A model generated the notes under the pieces. That model worked only from the letters and a program-made list of their open reading frames with translations, searched no databases and was not told the origin of the DNA. From NCBI GenBank assembly GCA_019739225.1, contig JAHHDT010000007.1, forward strand, positions 372,001 through 436,000: a stretch of 64,000 nucleotides of DNA, read 5' to 3'. Every line of letters begins with the position of its first letter. Position 1 is the first letter of the stretch. Made by a program: the position numbers and the translations under genes. This document shows positions 44,132-54,156 of this stretch, in pieces. The stretch is from Aquamicrobium sp. GTDB taxonomy: Bacteria; Pseudomonadota; Alphaproteobacteria; Rhizobiales; Rhizobiaceae.

Positions 44132-45469
44132 ATGGATCAGAAAGACCGGGTGAGACCCGTTTCGGAACCCGGCATCGGAGAGCTCTTCGCCGTATTCGCC
44201 AAGATCGGCCTGCTGTCGTTCGGCGGCCCGGCCGGGCAGATTGCGCTGATGCACCGCGTGCTGGTAGAGGAAAAGCGCTGGCTGGACGAGCCGCGCTTCC
44301 TGCACGCGCTCAACTACTGCATGCTCCTGCCGGGGCCGGAGGCGATGCAGCTTGCCACCTATGCCGGCTGGCTCGTGCATGGCGTGCGCGGTGGGCTCGT
44401 GGCTGGTCTGCTTTTCGTGCTGCCGGGTGCCGCCGTGCTCATCGCGCTGTCGACGATCTACCTGCTGGCCGGCGAGGTGACGCTGGTCCAGGGCCTGCTC
44501 TTCGGCCTCAAGGCAGCCGTGCTGGCCGTGGTGCTGGAGGCGCTGATCAAGGTGTCCAGGCGCGCGCTGAAGAGCCGATGGCTGGGGGTGCTCGCCGTTG
44601 TTGCGTTCGTCGCCATCGCGTTCCTGCAGGTGCCATTCCCGCTGATCGTGCTCGGCGCCGCACTCGTGGGTGCTGCTGCGCATCTGCTCTCCGGGCGTTC
44701 GGACAGCGACACGGCGGATTTAGCCGATACCGGACAGGCCATGCCGGAATGGGCAAGGCCATCGTGATCGCGTTTCATTCGCACCAGTGCCGTCTGGCTG
44801 GCAATCTGGCTGCTGCCGCTCTTCCTGGTGCAGGCTGCGCTTGGCGTGGAGCACGTCTTTTCGCAGGAAGCGCGCTTCTTCTCCGTCATGGCGACGGTGA
44901 CCTTCGGCGGCGCATATGCCGTTCTGGCCTACGTCGCCCAGCAGGCGGTCGAGGTCTATGGATGGCTTCGGCCAGACGAGATGCTGACCGGGCTGGGGCT
45001 GGCCGAGACGACGCCCGGGCCGCTGATCCTCGTTCTGCTGTTCGTCGGTTATCTCGGCGGCGCGCGCCTTGCGGCACTGGAGCCGGTCACCGGCGGGGTG
45101 CTGGGTGCGCTGGTGGCGCTGTGGTTCACCTTCGCGCCGTGCTTCCTGTGGATTTTCGCCGGCGCGCCCTATGTCGAGACGGTGCGCAACGTGCGCTGGC
45201 TGGCCGCAGCGCTTGCGGGCGTGACGGCTGCCGTTGTGGGCGTGATCGCCAATCTGGCCCTGTGGTTCGCGATCCACGTGCTTTTCACGACGGTGGAAGA
45301 GCGCGGCTTTGGCCCGTTCAGCGTCGCCGTGCCCCACCCCGCCAGCTTCGATCCGGCAGCGGCCATCATCGGGCTGGCTGCGGCCATCGCACTCTTGCGC
45401 CTGAAAATCGGGATGATCCAGGTGCTGGCCGCGTCGGCGCTGGCCGGGATGGTCTGGCTGCTCACCTGA
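44132..45469 (+). pseudogene. chrA: chromate transporter ChrA, interrupted by an in-frame stop
   Basis: Together the frame covers 445 codons plus the final stop, the length of a two-domain ChrA. The N-terminal CHR domain runs from MDQKDRVRPVSEPG with FAKIGLLSFGGPAGQIALM and MLLPGPEAMQLATYAGW. A TGA at 44765-44767 stops it after EWARPS. The same frame continues at once with SRFIRTSAVWLAIWLLPLFL and the C-terminal CHR domain (VTFGGAYAVLAYVAQQAVE, AETTPGPLILVLLFVGYLGG). No good start follows the stop; GTG at 44828 would lose a membrane helix. One base change (CGA or TGG to TGA) explains it. Sequencing error, true pseudogene or two-part translation remain possible. Confidence 0.8.
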
Positions 45470-45471
45470 GC

Positions 45472-46404
<933 letters not shown>

Positions 46405-46516
46405 GAAATTTCCCCGGCGAAGGATATGAGCGGGCTTTTACCGGTGTGAGCCGGTATTGCAAGCGCGAAGGGGACGATTTCCCCTCTATCTCGCTCGGCA
46501 AATGGCTTTTGCCGCA

Positions 46517-47098
46517 TCAGCCGGGCCGCGCTACGAGCCAGTTGGCCAACTCGTCGACGGTGCGGTCGGCGATCGATTCCATCGTTGCAGCGTCCACCGA
46601 CGACCATCCTTCGCCGCGCGTGGCCGACGTTGCCTGCCCCTGAATGCGGTGAATGCGCGTGCCTGCGGGGTCGACCACATCCCACACATAGATGACCGTC
46701 GTGCGTCCGTCGTCGGCGATCGTTGAGAAGTAGCCTTTCATCACCAGCGTGGCCGAACTGTCGCCCGACTGCACCAGCGTGATGCCGCGCTGGGTGGCCC
46801 GTGCGGAGAGCCGCGCAGCCAAAGGCGTCGACGCCTCGCTGGCTGCACCCACAACTGGCGCGAACTGCACGCGGGCGTTGGTGCTGATCGCCGCCACGTT
46901 GGTTTGCTGGCCGGCCGCGGGCTGAGCGGCGGGAGCGGGGGCTGCCGGTTCCGCCGACGGCGAATCCGGCTGCGGCGGCAATGTCGGTGTGTCGGCGCTG
47001 ACGAGTGCCGACGGCTCCAGCACGTCCTGCGTGCTGGTGCAGGCGGAAAGCACCAGCGCGGTGCCGAACAACATTGCGTAAAGGGCCGGGCGTGACAT
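46517..47098 (-). CDS. putative lipoprotein, function unknown
   Basis: A 193-residue protein with a lipoprotein signal: MSRPALYAMLFGTALVLSAC with the lipobox LSAC and Cys20. A proline/alanine-rich linker follows (PTLPPQPDSPSAEPAAPAPA), then a folded domain with VMKGYFSTIADDGRTTVIYV and a C-terminal helix (ESIADRTVDELANWL). The mature protein is expected in the outer or inner membrane facing the periplasm. AGGAGG lies nine bases before the ATG at 47098. I do not recognise the domain. Confidence 0.8.
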   Translation of the reverse strand: MSRPALYAMLFGTALVLSACTSTQDVLEPSALVSADTPTLPPQPDSPSAEPAAPAPAAQPAAGQQTNVAAISTNARVQFAPVVGAASEASTPLAARLSARATQRGITLVQSGDSSATLVMKGYFSTIADDGRTTVIYVWDVVDPAGTRIHRIQGQATSATRGEGWSSVDAATMESIADRTVDELANWLVARPG

Positions 47099-47159
47099 GC
47101 CGATAGTCCTCCTGTGCGCCGGGATGCGGGCGCACCGGTTTTCGTCCCTCATAATGGAA

Positions 47160-48311
47160 TCACTGGACGATCAAGTCGAGATCATGGCGGGACAGCGGTT
47201 TTGGGTCCCCATCGGTCGTCAGATATGTCCGGCCGAGCGTCATCGCGGTTTCGCTGTCTGAATCCATGATGATCATGTGGGCGAACAGGGTCATGTCGGG
47301 CGCGATCGGCTCGGGATTGCCTCCGTAGAACATCGGCATGTCCATCCATGACGGCGTGAAGCGTGCGCCAACCGAATAGCCGCACGCGTTGAGCCGATGC
47401 CGGGTCAGGCCGTGCGCTTCCATCACCCGGGCATGGGCATCGAACACGTCGCCGAAGGTCTTGCCCGGCACCATGGCCTTTTCCACAGCAAGCAGCGCTT
47501 CCCGTGCGGCCTCGAACAGCTCCTGATGCCGCTTGGATGCCTTGCCGGTCAGGATCGTGCGCATCATCGGCGCGTGATAGTGGTGGAAGACGCCGGCCCA
47601 TTCGAGCGTGAGCTGGTCATTCTTGTTGAGCTTGCGACGGCCTGCCTTGTAGCGGCAGAGCAGCGCATCGGCGCCGGAGCCGATGATGAACTCGTTGGCG
47701 GGGTAGTCGCCGCCGCCGGCGAAGACCGCGCCCTGCATGGCAGCCAGGATCGCGCCCTCGTCGCCGCCCTGCTTGATGAGAGGCAGCGCCGCATCGAGCG
47801 CATCGTCGGCGAGTGCCGCGGCCTTCTGCGCCTTGGCGATCTCGGCCGCGCTCTTGAGCAGGCGCAGCCGCTGCATGATGTCGGATGCGTCCTCGGCGGT
47901 TGCGAATGTCTTGAGCTGCTCGTCGAGTAGCCGGCCGTTCTTCGCCGTCAGGCCGTGGGTGTCGTATTCGACGCCGATGCGGCAGCCCAGCAGATCCATG
48001 TCGTTGAGCAGGTTGCGCAGTTCGGCGGCCGGATTGGCCCCGTCACGGTCCGTCCACACCACGATGTTGTCGAGGATGGAGGTGTGGCGCGCCTGACGCA
48101 GGTCGGCCGAGCGCGTCATCAGCACCATCGAGCCGTCTGCCTTTACCACAAGGCACTGGAAAAAGCAGAAACCGAACGTGTCGTAACCCGTCAGCCAGTA
48201 CATGCTCTCCTGTGCGAAGAGCAGCATGGCATCCAGCTTGCGGTCGGCCATCTCGATGATGAGACGGTCGCGTCGTGCGTCGAACTCGGTCTTTTCGAAA
48301 TGCAGCGCCAT
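47160..48311 (-). CDS. M24-fold (aminopeptidase P/creatinase-like) protein with degenerate metal site
   Basis: A 383-residue protein with a creatinase-like N-terminal domain and a pita-bread C-terminal domain. The expected metal ligands of M24 peptidases are missing: the DFGxxxxGYxxDxTRT position reads EWAGVFHHYHAPMMRT, with Asp to Glu and Asp to Pro, and the usual C-terminal glutamates are absent (MTLFAHMIIMDSDSETAM). It resembles the metal-free creatinase or ectoine-hydrolase (DoeA/EutD) type more than a dipeptidase. Its ATG shares one base with the pgeF stop, so the two are co-translated. Substrate unknown. Confidence 0.8.
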   Translation of the reverse strand: MALHFEKTEFDARRDRLIIEMADRKLDAMLLFAQESMYWLTGYDTFGFCFFQCLVVKADGSMVLMTRSADLRQARHTSILDNIVVWTDRDGANPAAELRNLLNDMDLLGCRIGVEYDTHGLTAKNGRLLDEQLKTFATAEDASDIMQRLRLLKSAAEIAKAQKAAALADDALDAALPLIKQGGDEGAILAAMQGAVFAGGGDYPANEFIIGSGADALLCRYKAGRRKLNKNDQLTLEWAGVFHHYHAPMMRTILTGKASKRHQELFEAAREALLAVEKAMVPGKTFGDVFDAHARVMEAHGLTRHRLNACGYSVGARFTPSWMDMPMFYGGNPEPIAPDMTLFAHMIIMDSDSETAMTLGRTYLTTDGDPKPLSRHDLDLIVQ

Positions 48312-49105
48312 CAGCGGTCCTCCAGAACGATCGCCGAAATCTGGCGTCCATAGTCGGGCTCCTTGCGGTGCGTCGCGCGCCGGTAGGAGAAGAAACTGGC
48401 CTCGTCGGCATAGGTGCAACGGCCGATCGCGCTCGCCGCCACGCCGGCCCGCAGCAGGCGGTCGACGGTATAGCGGTTGAGATCGAACATCGCGTGGCCG
48501 GCCTGCGGCGAGGGTGCGAAATAATCTTCGTTGGCGGCATCGGCCTCGATGAAACGCTGAACGAATTCCGGGCCGACCTCGTAGTTTTCCGGGCCGATCG
48601 ATGGACCAAGCACGGCGGCGATACGCTCGCGCTTCGCGCCCAGCCCTTCCATAGCCTCGATCGTGGATTCCAGCACGCCTGTCAGCGCGCCCTTCCAGCC
48701 GGCATGGGCGGCGCCGATTACGCCGGCCTCGCCATCGGCGTAGAGTACCGGGCCGCAATCGGCGGCCAGTACGCCGAGCGCAAGGCCGGGCCGGTCGGTG
48801 ACCATGGCGTCCGCTTTCGGGCGCGGAGCGCCGAATGGCTCGCTCACGACGAGCGCATCGGGTGAATGAACCTGATAAAGGGTCAGCAGCCGGTCGGCTC
48901 CGACGCCCATCCATGCCGCAACGCGGCGGCGATTCTCGATGACGCTTTCGGTCGAATCCTGCGAGCCGACACCGGCGTTCAGGCCCTTGTAGATGCCATC
49001 CGAGACACCGCCGGCACGGGTGAAGAACCCGTGCCTGACGCCGCTTTGCGCGAATCTCTCAAGCACCGGAGACCGGATCGGGTCCGGTCGAACAGTTTCC
49101 AGCAT
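48311..49105 (-). CDS. pgeF: peptidoglycan editing factor / purine nucleoside phosphorylase-like (multicopper polyphenol oxidase family)
   Basis: A 264-residue YfiH/PgeF-family protein. The zinc-binding residues lie in VHSPDALVV, LAADCGPVLYADGE and AAHAGWKGALTG. Members have been described as laccase-like, as purine nucleoside phosphorylases, and as PgeF, which keeps peptidoglycan precursors correct. The ATG at 49105 (MLETVRPDPIRS) was chosen with AAAGG upstream; a start at 49144 is possible. It lies between the MidA-type methyltransferase and the M24-fold gene in one minus-strand run. Confidence 0.92.
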   Translation of the reverse strand: MLETVRPDPIRSPVLERFAQSGVRHGFFTRAGGVSDGIYKGLNAGVGSQDSTESVIENRRRVAAWMGVGADRLLTLYQVHSPDALVVSEPFGAPRPKADAMVTDRPGLALGVLAADCGPVLYADGEAGVIGAAHAGWKGALTGVLESTIEAMEGLGAKRERIAAVLGPSIGPENYEVGPEFVQRFIEADAANEDYFAPSPQAGHAMFDLNRYTVDRLLRAGVAASAIGRCTYADEASFFSYRRATHRKEPDYGRQISAIVLEDR

Positions 49106-49205
49106 GCGCCGCCTTTGTCCCTTCGTGCCACCGTTCCGCAACATTGCCTGTCGTTCTCACGGTGACCGTTCGAGCGCGGATCGTGGGGCAGGCGGGGGTG
49201 AAAAG

Positions 49206-50294
49206 TCAATCCGTCGCGAGGGCCGGGGGCAGCGTGATGCCCTTCGGCGCGACCAGCAGAACCTTGAACAGCGTGCCCATTGCATCAGGCCCCGCAAGCC
49301 GCTGCACCTCGCCTTCCAGGCGGTCCCGCGTCGCGGCGTCGCAGTTGGAGCCGAGCGCGCCGGCACGTTCCAGCAGACCCATGCGGACCAGGAAATCGCC
49401 CTGGGTCATCAGCCGCGTTTCCAGGCCTCGGGCCCGCGCAACGGCTGCAAGTGCCGCGAAATCCACATGCGAAGTCAGGTCTGCCTTGCCGGGGTTGGCG
49501 AGCACGTCGTCGAACTGGTGCGCGCGCATTGCCTGCAGCGTGTCGCCGATGCCTGGCTGTAGATGGCCATAGTCGATGAAGATGCCTGCGCCGCCCCGCT
49601 TTGCAATCCGCGTGGCGATCGTATCCATCAGGGCTTCGCGCGCTGGCGCCAGCTCCACGATCGCGCCATCCGGCGCGTCGGCTGCATCTGCAGGCAACAG
49701 GGCCTCGTCGAGCCCGCTCATGCCGGCGGCGAATGAGAGTCGACCATCATCGTCGAGCGCGACCATGCGCTCGCGCCAGCCGCCCGGCGTCTTGACGAAC
49801 TGGCGCACGGGCAAAGCGTCGAACAGCTCGTTGCCGACTATGACGAGCGGCAGGTCGGGCAGGGCGGATATGTCCCGGTACCATGTCGGCCGAGCCCGTC
49901 CGGCTTCGAGCTTGCCGCGCTGGATTTCCGTCAGGCGCGCGCTCGCCTCTATCATTGCCACCCGCGTCAGCGTTACGAAGGACGGGTCGAGATGACCGAG
50001 CGTGCGCAGCATGTCCGCCATCAGCGTGCCGCGGCCCGGTCCGATCTCGGCTAGGATGGAGGGCACCGGCTTACCGTTGGCCGACCAGGCCGACCAAGCC
50101 CAGACCGCGAGCAGTTCGCCGAACATCTGGCTGATCTCCGGCGCGGTGATGAAATCGCCGCCGGCGCCGAACGGTTCGCGCGACGTGTAATAGCCGTCCT
50201 GCGGGTCGAACAGGCAGGCCGCCATGTATTCGGAGACGGAAATCGGGCCGCTGGCTTCAATCAGCCGGATCAGCTTTTGCCTCAGGGCCGTCAT
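49206..50294 (-). CDS. class I SAM-dependent methyltransferase, MidA/NDUFAF7 type
   Basis: A 362-residue protein of the family that includes human NDUFAF7 and Dictyostelium MidA, which methylate a complex I subunit arginine during assembly. Signature regions are [35 protein letters not shown], the SAM loop [17 protein letters not shown] and [16 protein letters not shown]. The start ATG overlaps the lgt stop by four bases. Whether bacterial members act on complex I is not established, but the window's respiratory context makes it plausible. Confidence 0.9.
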   Translation of the reverse strand: MTALRQKLIRLIEASGPISVSEYMAACLFDPQDGYYTSREPFGAGGDFITAPEISQMFGELLAVWAWSAWSANGKPVPSILAEIGPGRGTLMADMLRTLGHLDPSFVTLTRVAMIEASARLTEIQRGKLEAGRARPTWYRDISALPDLPLVIVGNELFDALPVRQFVKTPGGWRERMVALDDDGRLSFAAGMSGLDEALLPADAADAPDGAIVELAPAREALMDTIATRIAKRGGAGIFIDYGHLQPGIGDTLQAMRAHQFDDVLANPGKADLTSHVDFAALAAVARARGLETRLMTQGDFLVRMGLLERAGALGSNCDAATRDRLEGEVQRLAGPDAMGTLFKVLLVAPKGITLPPALATD

Positions 50295-51145
50295 TGTGCG
50301 GCGGCGGCGGCCCGTTTCGCCCGCAGCATCGCCCACATACCGATGACGAGGAGCGGCACGGACAGCACCATGCCCATGGTCAGCCATCCGCCGACGAGGT
50401 AGCCGATATGGGCGTCGGGTTCCCGGAAGAATTCCACGAAGATGCGCGCGGCGCCGTAGCAGGCCACCATCGCGCCGGCGACGAAACCCGGTTGCTTGAG
50501 CTTCAGCGCCGAGTGGGTCAGCAGGCGCAGCACGATGAACAGCACAAGCCCTTCAAGCAGCGCTTCGTAAAGCTGGCTGGGGTGGCGCGGCTCCGGCCCG
50601 CCATTGGGGAACACCATCGCCCAGGGAACGTCGCTCGGGCGGCCCCAAAGCTCTGAATTGATGAAGTTGGTGACGCGCACCAGACCGAAGCCGATCGGCA
50701 CGCCAGCAGCAATCGTATCGAACAGGCTCCATGGGCTGAAACCGCGCCGGAAGGCGAAGGCGATCATGGCAACGGTGACGCCCGCCAGCCCGCCATGGAA
50801 CGACATGCCGCCCTGCCAGACAGCCAGTATATCGGCTGGCCGCTCGATGTAACGGGCGAGGTCGTAGAACAGGATGTAGCCGATGCGGCCTCCGAGCACG
50901 ACGCCGGCGGCAGCCCAGATCAGGAAGTCGTCTATGTCCTCGGCGGTCAGCGGCGCCGTGCCGCCGGCCCAGAGCCTGTCGTTGGCGACAAGTCGGCGCG
51001 CATACCACCAGGCGAACAGGATGCCGACCACATAGCCCAGCCCATACCAGTGGATCGCCAGCGGGCCGATCTGGATGATGACGGGGTCGATTTCGGGAAA
51101 TGGCAGGGCGGCCAGCGGCAGGAGAAGTTCGGTCAAGTCTGGCAC
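50291..51145 (-). CDS. lgt: prolipoprotein diacylglyceryl transferase
   Basis: A 284-residue Lgt with about seven membrane helices. It transfers diacylglycerol from phosphatidylglycerol to the lipobox cysteine of prolipoproteins. Family motifs are [40 protein letters not shown] and [13 protein letters not shown]. The start is uncertain: GTG at 51145 or TTG at 51136, the latter with GGGGTG six bases upstream; a start at 51229 would add sequence without support. It could modify the lipoprotein at 46517. Confidence 0.95.
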   Translation of the reverse strand: MPDLTELLLPLAALPFPEIDPVIIQIGPLAIHWYGLGYVVGILFAWWYARRLVANDRLWAGGTAPLTAEDIDDFLIWAAAGVVLGGRIGYILFYDLARYIERPADILAVWQGGMSFHGGLAGVTVAMIAFAFRRGFSPWSLFDTIAAGVPIGFGLVRVTNFINSELWGRPSDVPWAMVFPNGGPEPRHPSQLYEALLEGLVLFIVLRLLTHSALKLKQPGFVAGAMVACYGAARIFVEFFREPDAHIGYLVGGWLTMGMVLSVPLLVIGMWAMLRAKRAAAAAQ

Positions 51146-51283
51146 CCCGGTTGCCGGTTGCGTTGGCGACCATATGAGCCGAGGCCATGGCGAGGTCAAG
51201 GCACGGCCGCGACGCCATGTGCCTTGCATTCGCCCGCGTCGCCCACTACTTCCTCATGTGAAGAAACAGCGAGGCCCCTAACC

Positions 51284-51592
51284 ATGTCGACCGGACCCAA
51301 CCGCATTCTCGACGAGTTCGCCAAGCTGATGACCGACGCTGCCGGCGCCGCGCAGGGCGTGCGCAAGGAGGTCGAGACGGCGTTTCGCGGACAGGCCGAG
51401 CGTATCCTCAACTCGATGGAAATCGTCCAGCGGGAAGAGTTCGAGGCCGTGCGCGAGATGGCGCTGAAGGCGCGCGCTGAAAACGAGAAGCTGGCGGCGC
51501 GTGTGGCTGAGCTTGAAGCCAAGCTTGGCGGAAGCGCCTCAAAGGCGGCTGACAAGGCCGCTGCGAAGCCGCGGGCCAAAAAAACTTCGTAA
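51284..51592 (+). CDS. UbiK family accessory factor (BMFP domain)
   Basis: A 102-residue coiled-coil protein of the YqiC/UbiK family. The order is an amphipathic N-terminus (NRILDEFAKLMTDAAGAAQG), a long helix with REEFEAVREMALKARAENEK and a trimeric coiled coil (LAARVAELEAKLG), then a lysine/alanine tail. UbiK binds lipids and helps aerobic ubiquinone synthesis in enterobacteria; the same role here is inferred. Divergent from lgt. Confidence 0.88.
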   Translation: MSTGPNRILDEFAKLMTDAAGAAQGVRKEVETAFRGQAERILNSMEIVQREEFEAVREMALKARAENEKLAARVAELEAKLGGSASKAADKAAAKPRAKKTS

Positions 51593-51933
51593 AATACGCG
51601 TCAAGTTTTCCACATTCGGCCACTGCGAAAAACGCTTTGGCGAGAGTCGCTTAGACTCCGGCTTTGAATCAGCCCCTGAATCTCTATCCACATCGCAGAA
51701 TGCCACTCCGCTAAAAAAGGGGTGTTCAGGCGACTCTGCATCAATAGACTGAATTTGTTGCATGATTCGGGACGCGATTTGGCGGCCCGCATGTGCCGGG
51801 CGGTGGGGACCGGCAGAGCCTTGTATGTGTTGCTTGCCTCCCTTCCTTCCTCAGTAGCCGATTTCTCGTGCCGCGTGCTCCGTAATCAGGTGTGCGTGAA
51901 TGCCGCCTCATGACCGACGGGAAGAGACTTTTG
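51593..51933. other. 341-base gap without a recognised gene
   Basis: No coding signal. A loose inverted pair AGAGTCGC (51643-51650) / GCGACTCT (51730-51737) brackets a run AAAAAAGGGG, and GCCCG...CGGGC lies near 51795. It may be a long 5' leader for the YbjN gene or hold a small RNA; nothing more can be supported. Confidence 0.3.
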
Positions 51934-52434
51934 ATGGACCTGCTTGAACTTGACGTAGCGCGCGACCTCCATCCGGTGGATGTCATCGAGCACGTCGCGA
52001 ACATGAACGACTGGTCGTTCGAGCGAACCGGCGACGACGAGATCGCCATATCGGTCGCCGGTACATGGACCGACTATCACGTTTCCTTCTCCTGGATGGA
52101 GGATTTCGAGGCGCTGCATCTGGCCTGCGCCTTCGACATCAAGGTGCCCGAGAACCGTGCGCTCGAAGTGATGCGCCTGCTGTCGCTCATCAACGAGCAG
52201 ATGCTGTTCGGCCATTTCGACCTTTGGGAGCAGGAGGGCGCGATCATGTTCCGCCAGGCGCTGCTGCTGGCCGGCGGCGCAGAGCCTACCAGCCAGCAGG
52301 TCGAGGTGCTGCTGTCGTCGGCGCTCGAAGCCTGCGAATGCTATTTCCAGGCATTCCAGTTCGTCATTTGGTCGGGATCGAGCGCCCGCGACGCGCTTTC
52401 GAACGTGCTGTTCGAGACGCAGGGCTCCTGCTGA
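51934..52434 (+). CDS. YbjN domain-containing protein
   Basis: A 166-residue YbjN-family protein, a type III secretion chaperone-like fold without known catalytic activity. Typical blocks are [34 protein letters not shown] and [17 protein letters not shown]. The ATG at 51934 gives [14 protein letters not shown]; earlier starts at 51892 and 51910 lack ribosome-binding sites. It is followed 11 bases later by csaA. In rhizobia this gene commonly precedes proC-type or tRNA-binding genes; its role is unknown. Confidence 0.88.
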   Translation: MDLLELDVARDLHPVDVIEHVANMNDWSFERTGDDEIAISVAGTWTDYHVSFSWMEDFEALHLACAFDIKVPENRALEVMRLLSLINEQMLFGHFDLWEQEGAIMFRQALLLAGGAEPTSQQVEVLLSSALEACECYFQAFQFVIWSGSSARDALSNVLFETQGSC

Positions 52435-52445
52435 GGGGCATCGCC

Positions 52446-52805
52446 ATGAGCAAGGATGCCGGGCCGAGGCCCGAGATCACTTTTGACGATTTCGACCGGG
52501 TCGACATCCGCGCCGGCACGATCGTGGCGGCCGAGCCGTACCCGGAAGCGCGCAAGCCGGCGATCAAGCTATGGATCGATTTCGGGCCGGAGATCGGCGA
52601 GAAGAAGACCTCGGCGCAGATCACCAAACACTACACGCCGGAAACGCTGGTTGGGCGGCAGGTGATGGCGGTGGTGAACTTCCCGCCGCGCCAGATCGGC
52701 AAGTTCATGTCGGAAGTGCTGACGGTCGGTTTCCCGGACGAGGATGGCGAGGTTGTGCTCGCCGCGATCGACAAGCCGGTACCGAACGGCGGCAAGCTTT
52801 TCTAG
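52446..52805 (+). CDS. csaA: tRNA-binding protein CsaA
   Basis: A 119-residue CsaA-type OB-fold protein, the EMAP-II-like tRNA-binding domain. The pattern [51 protein letters not shown] and [10 protein letters not shown] is characteristic. CsaA forms dimers that bind tRNA and may act as a chaperone in secretion. GAGGGG precedes the ATG at 52446. Cytoplasmic. Confidence 0.93.
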   Translation: MSKDAGPRPEITFDDFDRVDIRAGTIVAAEPYPEARKPAIKLWIDFGPEIGEKKTSAQITKHYTPETLVGRQVMAVVNFPPRQIGKFMSEVLTVGFPDEDGEVVLAAIDKPVPNGGKLF

Positions 52806-52823
52806 CCAAGTCCCAAAACCATC

Positions 52824-53408
52824 ATGCTTGACGAAGATGCCTATCTGCCCGGCAATCCGGCGCTGGTCGCCAGCCGTCAGGCAGTGGTGCTCACAGGATG
52901 TTCCGGCGGGGGCAAGTCGACGCTGCTCGGCGCGCTGGCGGCGCGCGGCTACACCGTGTGCCCCGAGGCCGGCCGGCAGATCGTACGCGAGCAGATGCAT
53001 CTGGACGGTGACGCGCTGCCATGGACCGATGCAATGCAGTTCGTCGCCCTTGTCGCATCGCGCACGATGCACCTGTTCAACACCACAGCCCCCGGCGAAC
53101 GCGCCATCTTCTTCGACCGCTCGCTTGTCGACCTGACGTCGTTTCTCGACATGAAGGGGCTCGATGTTCCGGCGCACCTGCGGCGTGCGGTCGAAACCTA
53201 TCGCTACGCGCCTTCCGTCTTCATCACGCCGCCCTGGCGGGAAATCTATGTCGACGAGGCAGAGCGCTCGAAATCTTTCGAGGATGCATGCCGCGAATAT
53301 GATGCGCTTGTCGAAGGCTATCTCGCCGCCGGCTACCAGTTGGTGGAAGTGCCGAAGGTATCGGTCGCCGAGCGGGCGGATTTCGTCATTGCCAATCTGC
53401 CGGCGTGA
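52824..53408 (+). CDS. AAA family ATPase (AAA_28-like kinase fold)
   Basis: A 194-residue P-loop protein with Walker A GCSGGGKSTLLG, a likely Walker B in AIFFDRSLVDL, and a lid region with ITPPWREIYVDEAERSKSFE. It resembles AAA_28 NTPases, often related to nicotinamide-riboside or nucleotide kinases. Substrate unknown. It follows csaA by 18 bases and is probably in the same transcript as YbjN and CsaA. Confidence 0.82.
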   Translation: MLDEDAYLPGNPALVASRQAVVLTGCSGGGKSTLLGALAARGYTVCPEAGRQIVREQMHLDGDALPWTDAMQFVALVASRTMHLFNTTAPGERAIFFDRSLVDLTSFLDMKGLDVPAHLRRAVETYRYAPSVFITPPWREIYVDEAERSKSFEDACREYDALVEGYLAAGYQLVEVPKVSVAERADFVIANLPA

Positions 53409-53417
53409 GAATGGCGG

Positions 53418-54119
53418 TCAGCCGCCGGCGGCTGCAACCTGCTCTTCCAGATGCCTCAACGTCAGCCGGTACTGATCGGTCAGCCGCGTCTTCGCCAGCT
53501 CCACGTCGCCATCGAGCGCAGCCTCCATGATCAGCCGGTGCTCGACGACGGAATCGCGGCGCGGATAGGTGCTCATGGAGATGTAGCGGTAGCGCTCTGC
53601 GTGATCCATCATCTCGTTGCAGAAGCCGATCAGCCATGTCGATCCGCAGCCTGAAATCAGCGCGTTATGGAACGCCCGGTGCCTGACCTCCCATTCGGTG
53701 TTGTCACCGCCTTCCTCCGGCGTGCGGATCGGGGTGCGGGAAAGGTGGTGGAAAGTCAGGACGATACCGTCCTCCCAGCCAGGGGTGCGGTTGACGATGG
53801 ACTCCTCCAGCGCAATCGATTCCAGCCAGCAGCGTGTCTTCACCAGCTCGCGCAGGCGCTCCATCGACAGCGGCGGCACGAAGAAGCCGCGCTGGTCGTG
53901 CCGGTCGACGAGGTGTTCCGACGACAGGCGGTTGAGCGCCTCGCGCACCGGATTGGTGCCGCTGCCGTAGCGCGTTGCCACCTGGTCGATCTGCAGCTTC
54001 TGGCCGGGTTTGAAGTTGCCCTTGAGAATGTCCTGGCGAAGCTGACGGTAGACGGCGGTCGCCGCCGTCGTCTTTTCCCCGCGCCCGGCGGCATCAATCT
54101 CTGTTTCGTTCAATGCCAT
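53418..54119 (-). CDS. GntR family regulator with FCD domain
   Basis: A 233-residue GntR/FadR-type regulator. The winged helix is VYRQLRQDILKGNFKPGQKL, DQVATRYGSGTNPVREALNR, LSSEHLVDRHDQRGFFV. The C-terminal FCD domain has the metal-type residues in NALISGCGS, HRLIMEAALDGD. The ATG at 54119 was chosen; a start at 54176 overlaps the permease end. It is next to ABC importer genes and a fumarylacetoacetase-family hydrolase, so it likely senses a metabolite of that pathway. The dyad at 56919 may be its operator. Confidence 0.9.
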   Translation of the reverse strand: MALNETEIDAAGRGEKTTAATAVYRQLRQDILKGNFKPGQKLQIDQVATRYGSGTNPVREALNRLSSEHLVDRHDQRGFFVPPLSMERLRELVKTRCWLESIALEESIVNRTPGWEDGIVLTFHHLSRTPIRTPEEGGDNTEWEVRHRAFHNALISGCGSTWLIGFCNEMMDHAERYRYISMSTYPRRDSVVEHRLIMEAALDGDVELAKTRLTDQYRLTLRHLEEQVAAAGG

Positions 54120-54156
54120 GCAGCGTTCCGCAGTTTTCGCGCTTCCGTCCCGCGCA

